Origin: Pochonia chlamydosporia 170 | Taxonomy: Eukaryota > Ascomycota > Sordariomycetes > Hypocreales > Clavicipitaceae | Reading direction: 5' to 3' | DNA: 64,000 nucleotides | Assembly: GCF_001653235.2 (NCBI RefSeq) | Contig: NC_035795.1 | Coordinates: 1,612,001-1,676,000 of the forward strand | Part shown: piece by piece, positions 22,301 through 31,694 of the stretch | How positions within the stretch are numbered: the stretch's first letter is position 1 | Layout of the letters: every line of letters begins with the position of its first letter | Notes under the pieces: model-generated | Database searches by the model: none | Told to the model about the DNA's origin: nothing | What the model saw: the letters and a program-made list of their open reading frames with translations, nothing else | Translations under genes and position numbers: made by a program

Positions 22301-23210
22301 ATTGGCATCGCCTCATGAATCATCAGCAAGGGCAGCTTTAACCCCTCGCCAGGCGAACCCGAGACGTGGAATGCACAGTCGTACGCTGTCCACAAATACA
22401 ATCCTCTTCAACCCAGAGGAGCCACAGCAGCCTCAGCCTGTACCTACCGTCTCACCACCAAAGCCAATACCTTCGCGGAGGCCAAACACAAGTGGACGTA
22501 CCACAGGTACAGACTCACCAGCCCATACCGGCCGACGCAGCTCTCCGCGGCGGGCGCCTCAGTTGTCGACTTCGAAGCCTCGACCTATTCTAGCGCCTCG
22601 TGGCATGACCGAAAGTGGTGGAGTGAGCAAATCGGCAATGCTCAGCCTTGCACCTCGAGACAGGCTTAGGGAAGCCAGACGGTTATCATCGGCCGATCTC
22701 AGTCTCGTGTCTGACCACCTAGGTATTGAGGATAACAATATTGGTATGCCAGGCAGCTTCCAGACCCAAATGGCAATGGCTTTGATGAAAGACAGTCGAC
22801 TGCGCGCTGCGGGAGGGCTTGAAGCTGCGGACCGTGATAGGATGGGAAGGCTGGTCCTGGCGCGGATGAAGACACTGGAAGAGAGCTTTGCGGATGTTAT
22901 CAAGGAAATGCGAGATCTGAAGCATAGCTCCACTGCACCACAATCCCGACGCAACTCATCAGCAGAAGATTTGAGAGTTGGACTAGGCAGCAGCGAGCAT
23001 GACCGAAGAAAGAAGGCGAAGGGCGACGTCACGCCAAGGAAGGGGTACGGAAAACGCCCCGTGAGTCGCCGAAGCATGAAGGAGGGAAAAGTAGGCTTGT
23101 CAACGAAGCGTGAACCGCAGGGAAAAGGGAAAGAAGTAGCCTATTCGTCCAGTGATGATGCGGACGGCGGCGGAAACGACAGTTTTGTCAAGAAGGGAAG
23201 CTCCATGTGA
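19316..23210 (+). CDS. YVC1: YVC1-type (TRP-like) vacuolar calcium channel
   Basis: Predicted vacuolar cation channel that releases Ca2+ into the cytosol, 1188 residues. Exons are 19316-19679, 19834-21127, 21185-21256, 21318-21386 and 21443-23210, all GT-AG with matching phases. The N-terminus holds an acidic Asp/Glu-rich run (about residues 58-105), followed by the soluble helical region. Hydrophobic segments start near residue 372 (FLSTVSLAVLIGLFLAVL, LELVFWFWSAGFMLDEL, IFDLGILVLLIAYYCM, LAAVFVLVLIMCSGFFVFF). The pore-lining end follows, with FQILMGFTPAAWDV and LVVTILITVLTNSFMAI encoded across the small exons. The C-terminal ~450 residues are polar and Ser/Pro/Arg rich and could be regulatory. 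Exon 2 has two in-frame acceptors 12 nt apart (see findings). The start is the first ATG followed by a long frame. Confidence 0.93.
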
Positions 23211-23694
23211 AAGGGCTTGAGTCTTCGTGGTAGGAAAGGGAAAAGGCTGGAACACTGGGCGCTCATAGCATTTGAAGGCGTTGGTCTGGTTCCGGCAGTT
23301 AGGTTGGCAAACACCATGTGCATTGTACGAATATTCGGAACGGCCGTGTTGGAGTTGGGTTGACTTTCGGTATGGCGGGAGTGGAGGACAGGGTATTTCG
23401 AGTCAGGCATATCTTTTGGTTGGTCGGCACTTGTCATTTGAGCTAACATACATGTCATAATGTGAAGTTTGGAGCGAAATTTCATTGTAAATGTGACTTT
23501 ACTTCCGCTAGTGGCTTCCTCGTGTTGGTTTCCATCATGAAAACGCTTTGAGTGTCTGATATGGTCGATTTCCCATGGCTCCTTTCGGCCAGTCCCTAGC
23601 CATAACTCCAAACCCCCATACTATATATAATACCCTCATCTTAACTTTCATGAGTCGTTGAGTCATTTTCAACTGTGTCTACAACGTCAATATC
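23211..23694. other. intergenic region between convergent genes
   Basis: About 480 bp between the 3' ends of the YVC1-like gene and the GH105 gene; presumably both 3' UTRs. No gene, hairpin or repeat noticed. Confidence 0.55.
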
Positions 23695-24816
23695 CTATAC
23701 GAATACGTTCAACAACTCAACCAGAGCCAGTATCGCCATAGCCTGGCCATACGGCATAGGTGTGATAGGAATCTTCTTATAAAACTCCAAATCCGACCCC
23801 ATGCCCGTCCCAAACGACGTCTGTAGCAACTGACCGTCCGCACTAATATTACCCAATACACCCCTTACAGCATTAAAGGCCACATCCTGATATTCCCGAG
23901 GCAGATACCGTTTCCTCTGACCCTTCAACAAGCCGAATGCAAAACCAGCAGTGGCACTCGACTCGACATACGAGCCATCCTCCTCCGCAACGTCCAGCAG
24001 CGTACGCCAAAGCCCATTCTTCGACTGAAGCGTCTTCAGCGCCTCACACTGCGCAGCCAACGTAGCTTGCAAGTGGTTGCACAGCGGCTCATCCAATGTC
24101 TCCAGCCCCAACATCTCGATAAACTCGGGAATCACAATCGTCAGCCAACTATTCCCCCTTGCCCAGCGGGCCCTCGCGAAATTATGCCCTCCTTCACGAA
24201 ACGTCCACCCATGAAAGAACAGCCCCGTCTTCGCATCAAATAAATACTGAATGTGCAGTAAGAACTGCTTCTTCGCTTCCGCCACATACTGCGGCCGATT
24301 CAGCACCAGCCCAATCTTCGCGAGCGGCAGCACCGTCATCATCAGCGTATCGTCCCACAGCTGCTGGTCGTTTTCTTCCAGGTACGTAATGTGCTGCATG
24401 CCCCCGTACTTTGTGCGCTCGAGGTCCCGGTACGCCCATTCGGCCCAGTTGTCCAGCCAGGGGAGGTAGGTTGGATTGCGCGTCTGTTCGTACACGTATG
24501 CGAGGGTGAGGAACGCGGCCATGGTGTTGATGTTTTTCGTGGTGCCGCCGGCGGAGAAGCGGTTCTGGAACCAGTCCTCTATTATTTGGAGGTATTTTGC
24601 GTGGCCTGTTGTCTGGTAGTATTTCCATATTCCGTAGAGACCGACGCCGTGTGTCCATTCCCAGTCGTCCCAGCCTTTTGTGTCGATGACGCGGCCGTCG
24701 GGGAGGGTCATTAGGAATTCGCCGGTTTCATCTTTGATGTTGACGAGGGCGTTTATGAGGAGTTGGATCTTGGAGTGGATTTCGTTGGCGGCGAAGCCGT
24801 GTGCTGTGAGTGGCAT
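23695..24816 (-). CDS. GH105 unsaturated glycuronyl/rhamnogalacturonyl hydrolase
   Basis: Intronless, 373 residues, close to the usual size for glycoside hydrolase family 105. GH105 enzymes remove the unsaturated uronic acid from oligosaccharides left by pectate or rhamnogalacturonan lyases. Visible family marks are DGRVIDTKGWDDWEWTHGVG (residues 40-59), LWDDTLMM (Asp155/Asp156, the region of the catalytic Asp in YteR-like enzymes) and RWARGNSW (217-224), within an alpha/alpha-barrel-like helical repeat pattern. No signal peptide is visible, so the enzyme is probably cytosolic and needs its substrate to be imported. The ATG at 24816 is the first in this frame after a polar non-coding-like stretch; homologues often have a somewhat longer N-terminus, so a short upstream exon is possible. 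It is divergent from the transporter gene at 25576. Confidence 0.88.
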   Translation of the reverse strand: MPLTAHGFAANEIHSKIQLLINALVNIKDETGEFLMTLPDGRVIDTKGWDDWEWTHGVGLYGIWKYYQTTGHAKYLQIIEDWFQNRFSAGGTTKNINTMAAFLTLAYVYEQTRNPTYLPWLDNWAEWAYRDLERTKYGGMQHITYLEENDQQLWDDTLMMTVLPLAKIGLVLNRPQYVAEAKKQFLLHIQYLFDAKTGLFFHGWTFREGGHNFARARWARGNSWLTIVIPEFIEMLGLETLDEPLCNHLQATLAAQCEALKTLQSKNGLWRTLLDVAEEDGSYVESSATAGFAFGLLKGQRKRYLPREYQDVAFNAVRGVLGNISADGQLLQTSFGTGMGSDLEFYKKIPITPMPYGQAMAILALVELLNVFV

Positions 24817-25575
24817 GATGTGGTTTTTGCGTTGGAGTTTGACGAGGTGTAAGTGATTTGTTAGATGGTACTTGTGGGAGGATGAGAGAAGAGGTGCTTT
24901 CGACGAATATTGACATGAGGGAGAAATGATGAAATAACGAATAAATCATAGTAAACTACGTGAGAAGCATCAAAGATATTGAAGCTCCCGTAGCTCAGTC
25001 CGGTGTCGCAAGCTCCAGCTCCAAAACTCGGGGAGAGATCATCCGTTGACGAAGCCACACATGAAGGGCACCCAACATCGGCTCGGCTCATCTCAACGCG
25101 AATCCTTGACAAACTACGGGAACCAACACCAAAACGCTCTCCCACTCTCCGAAGCCAGGCTAGTCGTCCCGCGGTGCCGAAAGGCAATAGTTTAAACAAG
25201 GCGCACCACAAGGGTTTAAAGGCCTGGTATTTCACCCCAATATTCCCGTCGTCTTTTATGTCATTGGTGGAATATATGTCCGTGTGTGCTTGGTTTATCG
25301 TCTGCGCCCGCTGTGTCTTCGGTATATATCAGAGCGAAACACCTCATTGTCGATTTTATTCGTCGCCTTTGACAATGTCGTTGGATCGTCACTCCCCGTG
25401 GGGAAGTTGTCCCCGGATTAGGATCGCGGGTTGAGATGGCTGTATGTTTAGGCTAAGCTTGTGAATTGGAGGGTTGAGATAAAATGATTGCTTCGTCCGG
25501 GTGTTATGTCAAGTTTGTGATGGGTTGAGACATTATACATTTGCCATTGAGTTTACATTTCATTGGGAAGTCAAA
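24817..25575. promoter_or_regulatory. shared divergent promoter region of GH105 and the ACS-family transporter
   Basis: 759 bp separate the two start codons, so both promoters lie here. A TATA-like GTATATATC sits near 25321, about 250 bp before the transporter ATG. A tRNA-A-box-like string at 24991-25003 has no matching B box and is not called as a tRNA. I could not assign known regulator sites with confidence. Confidence 0.5.
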
Positions 25576-27360
25576 ATGGCGCGTTCTCAACACCATGATT
25601 CTGCTGCCGCCACAGTGGACGATCAAGTTGAGAATACGATGGAGACGGTTCTCTCTAATGATGTCAAAAAAGACCATACCGACTACGACCGAGTCGACAA
25701 AGAACTCGCCAAATACATCTCAGATGCCAGAATTACAATATCTCCCGAGAAGAATGAAGAACTGCGGCGAAAAATCGATCGACGCATCTTGGCGGTCATG
25801 ATATCGACGTATTTCTTGCAGGCTATTGACAAAGGCACCATGTCATTTGCTTCTATTATGGGCATTCGAGACGATACACATCTGAGTAAACAAGATGTAT
25901 GTGCTCTTATACATTATTGTCTGAGGTGGATTTGCTAAACCAAACACAGTACAACTGGTTGACAACATGCGTCTTCCTTACGATCCTCGTCGTTGAATAC
26001 CCCCAAAACTACATAATTGCCCGCGTTCCCATTGCGAAGTACCTCAGTTTCAACATCATGGCCTGGGGAGCCGTGCTCGCATCCACAGCCGCATGCAGCA
26101 ACTTTGCAGGCCTTGTCGCTGTGCGCACATTGCTCGGCCTCTTCGAGTCGGTTTGCCAGCCGACGTTTGTAGTGCTGTCTGCCATGTGGTATAAGCGAGA
26201 GGAGCAGGCCTCTCGAGTGACATACTGGTACGTTCGGCGACCTATCTATCAAACTGGCAGAATCTTAACTCTAAATCTTACAGGTACATGATGAATGGAG
26301 CGCAGCAAATTGTAGGCGGCCTCCTAGCATACTGCTTCAGTCTCATCAAAACCGGACCCCTCAAGTCCTGGCAGTGGCTGTTCCTCATCTACGGCGTCAT
26401 CTCCGTCTTCTTCGGCCTCTTCGTCATGTGGTGGATGCCCGATTCCCCCATGCGGGCAAAGTGCTTCACCGAGGAGGACAAACACCTCATGGTCGAAAGA
26501 GTCCGCGACAATCAGACCGGTATGCAGAACCGAAAGTGGAAAAAGGAGCAGTTCATCGAGGGTCTCACGGATCCCCAAGTCTGGGGGTATTGTCTAATCC
26601 AACTCTGTACCACGCTGCCAACTTCTGGGCTCGGTGCGTTCCAAGGCATTATTATTCAGAGCATGGGATTTTCCGTGCTAGAGACACAATTGCTGGCTAT
26701 GGTTTTGGGCTTCTATATCATTATTGTGCTTCTTGGTTCGTCGTGGCTAGTGAAGAAGACGAATCAGAATCTCTATGTAATGGGTGCTTTTGTGATTCCG
26801 TAAGTAAACCGCCTACAAAGACTCTAGAAAATATGCTAACAATTGACCTAGGTCCTTTATTGGAACAATTTGCCTAATGACGGTTCCGCTAGACACGCGA
26901 AGCCAAAAGATTGGCCTCGTGGTATGCTACAACATCACAATGTCCTTCTGGGCAGCTCAAACGCTAGCACTGTCCATGCTATCGCGCAACATCGCAGGCC
27001 AGACCAAGAAGACAGTTGCGGTGGCGATGAATTTCATCATTTGGGCTACAGGAAATGCTATCGGTAGGTTTGGCTCCCTTCTTTCTACATTCACAAGCGC
27101 TGACTGTTGTGTGAATAGGCCCCCAGGTCTTCTTGTATTGGAATGCGCCTCGATACTTTATTGCGTTTGCTACACACCTCGGATGCTATAGTTTATTGGT
27201 GATTGTCATTCTTGCCTTGAGATTCTATCTCGTGAGACAGAACAATAAGCGGGATGAGCTAGCGGCTGCTGGAGTGCACGAGGCTCGCGACGACAGGATG
27301 TTGCATGCCTGGGAGGATTTGACGGATAAGGAGAACCCCAACTTCCGTTATGTCTTTTAG
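25576..27360 (+). CDS. MFS transporter, allantoate permease / anion:cation symporter (ACS, Dal5-like) family
   Basis: Plasma-membrane type carrier of 522 residues. Exons are 25576-25896, 25950-26227, 26284-26799, 26852-27063 and 27119-27360; donors (GTATGT, GTACGT, GTAAGT, GTAGGT) and AG acceptors are in phase. Family marks include RRKIDRRILAVMISTYFLQ before the first membrane span, LTILVVEYPQNYI, RTLLGLFESVCQPTFV, WMPDSPMRAKCFTEEDK in the central loop, SRNIAGQTKKTVAVAMNFI and GPQVFLYWNAPRY. Known ACS members carry allantoate, nicotinate, biotin, pantothenate and, in bacteria, hexuronates; the substrate here is unknown. Start: the ATG at 25576; the frame extends upstream only to a GTG. The divergent GH105 neighbour suggests an uronide or pectin-derived substrate, which is inference only. 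Confidence 0.92.
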
Positions 27361-27515
27361 GGATATGTTTGGGTCGTGTGGGTGATTATGATTCATCAAA
27401 TTTTAAAATTGGAAGAGATGGTAATGTTTGTTAAACACTAACAGATGACTGTGTCTGCAGCGAACATGAAACAATGATATATGAAAATACGACGATGCTA
27501 CGATTACATAACATG

Positions 27516-28323
27516 TTACAGCCCGTGGCCAATTGTTTTCAGCTGGTTTTGGGCATGAATTCGCTGCCTGTTCTCCATCTCCTCCAGTTCCCTCATGATT
27601 CGTTTAATCCGTTCTGCTTCATTTTTTATATTCCTCGTGTAATTGTCATCTCCTTCAATCATGAGCAATGAGCTGTATTGTCCTGCATTCCGTGTATGTA
27701 AGCCACCATCTAACACCTGAGTCTCCTCCGTGCTATCGTTTATTCCCGTTGTCACATTTTCGGTCGGTTCCCATTGCGTATCAGGTGGCAATGGAGGCTG
27801 CGTCCAATCGCTCGTAGTGTCAAAGAAGTTGGCTACAATTGTTGAATCCGGCTCAACAGTGACTTGAACAATCGGCATGTCTCTGCCTTGGCTTGTTGAG
27901 AAAGTGAGATTGATGGCTGGTGTTTGTTCCGTGAAAAGAGGTTGCCATGCCATAATGTCGCTCGGGTTTATGTATTGTGAGGAATAACTGCACAAGGTAG
28001 ATGGGCATTCCCTTGGTAGATTGGCTGGTTGAGCAGCCAGGTTGCCATGTATATCACAGCATGGACAAGTACCGATGGAGTTGTCGGTAGTCAGCGTGTC
28101 ATGATAAGGATTCATTGAGTAGTCATGTACTGGCGACACAACGAAGCCATCGAGGGGATCTATATAATATGTTGGATTATTCTCTTCCTTCTTTCGTTGC
28201 GTCTGGTTTGGACTTACCCCCAAGGTTGCGATCAGTGTTTGCATCATCAAGGGACTTGTCTTTAAAGACGGTTCGTTTTTGGGCTTCGTCTTGTATTGTT
28301 TGATTGTGATATGATACAGGCAT
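27516..28323 (-). CDS. hypothetical two-exon protein of unknown function
   Basis: Best model: exon 28323-28218, an intron 28160-28217 (GTAAGT donor, TATATAG acceptor) and exon 28159-27516, giving 249 residues in phase. It starts MPVSYHNQTIQDEAQKRT. Without splicing, the second-exon frame would read into the intron, where composition worsens. The protein is polar and acidic, with a small Cys cluster (GTCPCCDIHGN, about residue 74), a Pro/Thr-rich middle, and a basic helix near the C-terminus (NEAERIKRIMRELEEMENRQ). That helix could form a short coiled coil. No family recognised; a transcription-related role is possible but unsupported. Its 3' end faces the ACS transporter, 155 bp away. Confidence 0.6.
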
Positions 28324-31300
28324 ACAGGGAGAGTGGCAGATTTGAGTCTTCGTGTATAGAATCTAGGCCATGCAATTTTGCAATGATGTTATGAATTCTG
28401 ATCTTCTTGATGGGATTGTAGATGCAGAAATACTCCGTTTCATGTCATTTCCACAGTTACACCATTGTTCTCCCACAGTGATTTGCGGCGAGACAACTGT
28501 GATCGACTGCATGATGTATGCTCTGCGTGGTATCTGCTTGCAGCGATCGGCGAGGCTTGGTTGTCACGATCGTCCTCGATGCCACCACCTTCATCACCAA
28601 CGCCACAACTGCAGTGAGGAGCGCTTATCAACGCCGCCCTAGACCCCTTCAAAACAGGGTCTCGGGGGTTACACAAGTATTACATGTTAGTGGTTCATTC
28701 ACAGTGCTTGATTTTCTATTGGCGGCTGTGGATATTTAGCACCGGCCTGTTAGAATGTCTTGAGTGTGTGCGGAAGTTGATCCGGAATTTTGTTGCCACA
28801 CATCATTGCTTCTGCCCTCGATTCGCCTCCTCCAGCCAGGCGGGGGAGAGCTATTTGCACGTAAAGTGTGACGCCTCAAGCGCAACAATGATGTGAGTGG
28901 TTCATACGTCATTGTCATGGACGGGAAATATTTTGGGATCTGAGCTGTCATTTGTGCCGGTGGCTGGGAAGAACATTGTGGTGATCGGCTTAAACTGACG
29001 TTTACCGTTAGTCTATTGGTTATATTATCACTTCATATGCATGTTGGTACGTGATAGGATTCGAGACATGAAGTGGTCATAATGGAATGATATGCCGGAA
29101 CTTTGTAGCTTTCGGTCCTAATACATACCGCAGAAGCAATTTATCATGGACCTACTCGATATACATGGACATGCTACCTGTCAAGTACAACGAAGTGTTA
29201 GACTGGAACAGCAATCATGCATCAACTTTGCCACATATTGTGTCAGATATTGTAGTATAGTAGAAGTCTAGTGATATGACTTGGACGGCTTCGCCTGACA
29301 AGAATAATAGTAAATGAAATAGCAAAGTCACCCAACGAAATCCTGGTGGCAAATCCTCCATTCTCTGTGAAAAATGTGGCAAGCTTTTCATGTAGCACGA
29401 ATCTTGGCCAGCATGATGTACGCAGCCAGGCTCTTAGTCGCGGTGACAAACCTATAGCTCGAATTGCCAAGTCTCGATAATGGTAGTGCTGGTCATAATA
29501 AAAGTTTTTCTGGTTGTGTCTCACACAGAACCTTCGGCCGAGCAGGCTATTCATGCGACCAATTGAACCCATGCAGGAACAACCAAGAGCAGGGAAGTGA
29601 CCAAGAAGGAGAGGAGAGCATAAAAAAACTGCCGGGGTATGGATCATCTACACTCGGTATTTGGAATGACGGAATGAACCGGATACCTGATTCTAGGTGT
29701 TGATGTATATCGAACGAAGTTTGGCACACAATCCAAACACCACGGACCTAGATCGCCCTGTAATGGTAGTCATCATCTAGCAGCCAATAGCTTTTCATGA
29801 TTCAAATCTTATTTGATAGTGCAGCATCTACCATTGTTATGAGGTCCATGTTGCCGGTATGTCAACACCCGACATGAGGTTTATGGGAAATGATTCCTAG
29901 ACCGAGAAGTGTGCAGCAAGAAGGTTAGTACGGGATTTTCATTGTGAACATTACAGACAGCAGGATACTTACGGCCGTCATTACCATCGTCTCTCCCCAA
30001 AGCATTCTCTAACCATTTCCTTGTGGCGTTTCTGTTGTTTTCTCCGTAGAAGAATACCCTGCGTCTGATGAGTACAGCTTGCAAATCCGGAGCTGAGCCT
30101 ACGGATGTACTGGGAAGTCAACCACCAGCAGTTGACAAGCATCAAGTGTCATGACTTTGAACCCGGCCTTTCACCGCTTACCTAGCAGATCTCAGTATTC
30201 ATCTCGTCAGTGAGAAGGCAATTCTGCAATCTCGCCTTGCAATCTTGTAATGTCTGGTCTGCTCTGAAGTGGGGCCGTGTCATTCCACAAACAACAAGGA
30301 AGGAGCATGTCGGCAGTTCCCTTTGGCAGGTGCGGATAGCGAACCCCAGCAGATATACCTGCACGCCCGCATACAGTACACATCCAAGACGATTGTTGAC
30401 GAAAAAAAAAAAAAAAAAAAACTTCCAACATTGACGCTTCAACACGCTTGTCAAGCTTTCCATCTCCTGCAGGCTGATCATTCGGGGAGAAGAAGCTCAG
30501 TCACGAATAAAAGCCACAACAATGGAAGTCAGTCCTCAACTCCTCGCCAATAACACCTGTTGATGTGTTCAAGCCTCAACCGCCAACTACGACTATGTTG
30601 CTCAGCCATCGACATTGATAGTCTCCATCGAATCGGCAGGGCTGTCAGGAGTGCATCCTTCGACGCCACCAACAATGAGCTTCTGCAGGGCTGGAGAGAA
30701 CTTTGGACAGAGGTGGGACAACTACGCACACCCAGAATGCAGATCCAACCAGCACCTGTCGATATCCATCACAAGGCCGCAACTTCTGGGGCTCGGTCAG
30801 GCTGTTGCCTTGTCGCTGCCTTGATGCTGCCTGGCTAGGCCGCCAGTGCATATCATCATGCCGGAACTCCTTCTTGAAGTCGAAGAAAACCAGTCGAGGG
30901 TGCCACACCACGGTACCAGACACGAAACCTGGGCAAAAGTCGCCGACAAACTGGAAGAGGTTGAGAGTTTATTGACCCCGCAAAGCGTCTGCATAAGCCG
31001 CCGTCATCTTCACTAGCTGTCATACTGCTGGCGGAATCAGTCCGCCAACATCCTAGATTGACTGTGGCTGTTGTTTGCTTTGACTCACCAGCTCGAAGAC
31101 CCTGCACTATTCTCTTTGGACTGGTGCTGGCAGTCCAACATGCAGCAAATTTGAGGGTGCTGCTCTCAACATCTAGGCAACGAACCAATCGCCAATCCCC
31201 GGCTCCCTGGTCATCTTGTGGCACAACTTTGAGCCCAGCTCTCGAGGTTTGCTGACTCTCGACTGCTGACTGCCGCTCAAGTTCTGGAAGAGTTCTGTTC

Positions 31301-31694
31301 CTACATTATTCTGCCAGCAGGATTGGACCATTGCGTAGATCAAGAGGCCTCTTTCGAGATCATTCGCTTGGCTCACGTTCTTACTTTCAGGCTCTTAATT
31401 TTGTCGTCTCTTAATCTACCTGTATTACCGTCATCATTGTACGACGAAAGTAACCTTACGAGTGCTTGTTGCGCAACAGCACACGGCTGCATCGACTGGC
31501 TCACTGCAACATTAAGGCGCCAACGGCTGTTTATGTGATTGATAGATCTTGATTGCCACGACAAATATTTGCTCCGCGGGTTGGACAAACGGCAAGTCAA
31601 TTTCCCATCGGTAAGGTGCTGCATCTGCACATATTGACGTGAAGTTCTTAAGAACCAGTGTTGTCGACCCAGTCCACTATTCGCAACCGGCGAA
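28324..31694. other. 3.4-kb intergenic region, no gene supported
   Basis: Only short ORFs without domain signals are present. A 20-base A run lies at 30402-30421. I see no tRNA, no transposase or reverse-transcriptase fragment, and no long terminal repeat. The last few hundred bases should hold the promoter of the 31695 gene. Confidence 0.5.
30402..30421. repeat. poly-A microsatellite (20 A)
   Basis: An uninterrupted run of 20 A on the plus strand. There is no coding sequence directly 5' that would make it a retroposon tail. Confidence 0.85.

Noticed and set aside
24991..25003. tRNA A-box-like string TAGCTCAGTCCGG
   Set aside because: No B box (GTTCGANTC) follows at the right distance and no cloverleaf can be folded around it.
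29243..29647. 134-residue minus-strand ORF in the 28-31 kb gap
   Set aside because: No recognisable domain, no splice partner and ordinary random-ORF length; not reported as a gene.
30402..30421. Poly-A run as the tail of a retroposon
   Set aside because: No coding or SINE/LINE-like body upstream and no obvious target-site duplication; treated as a microsatellite.
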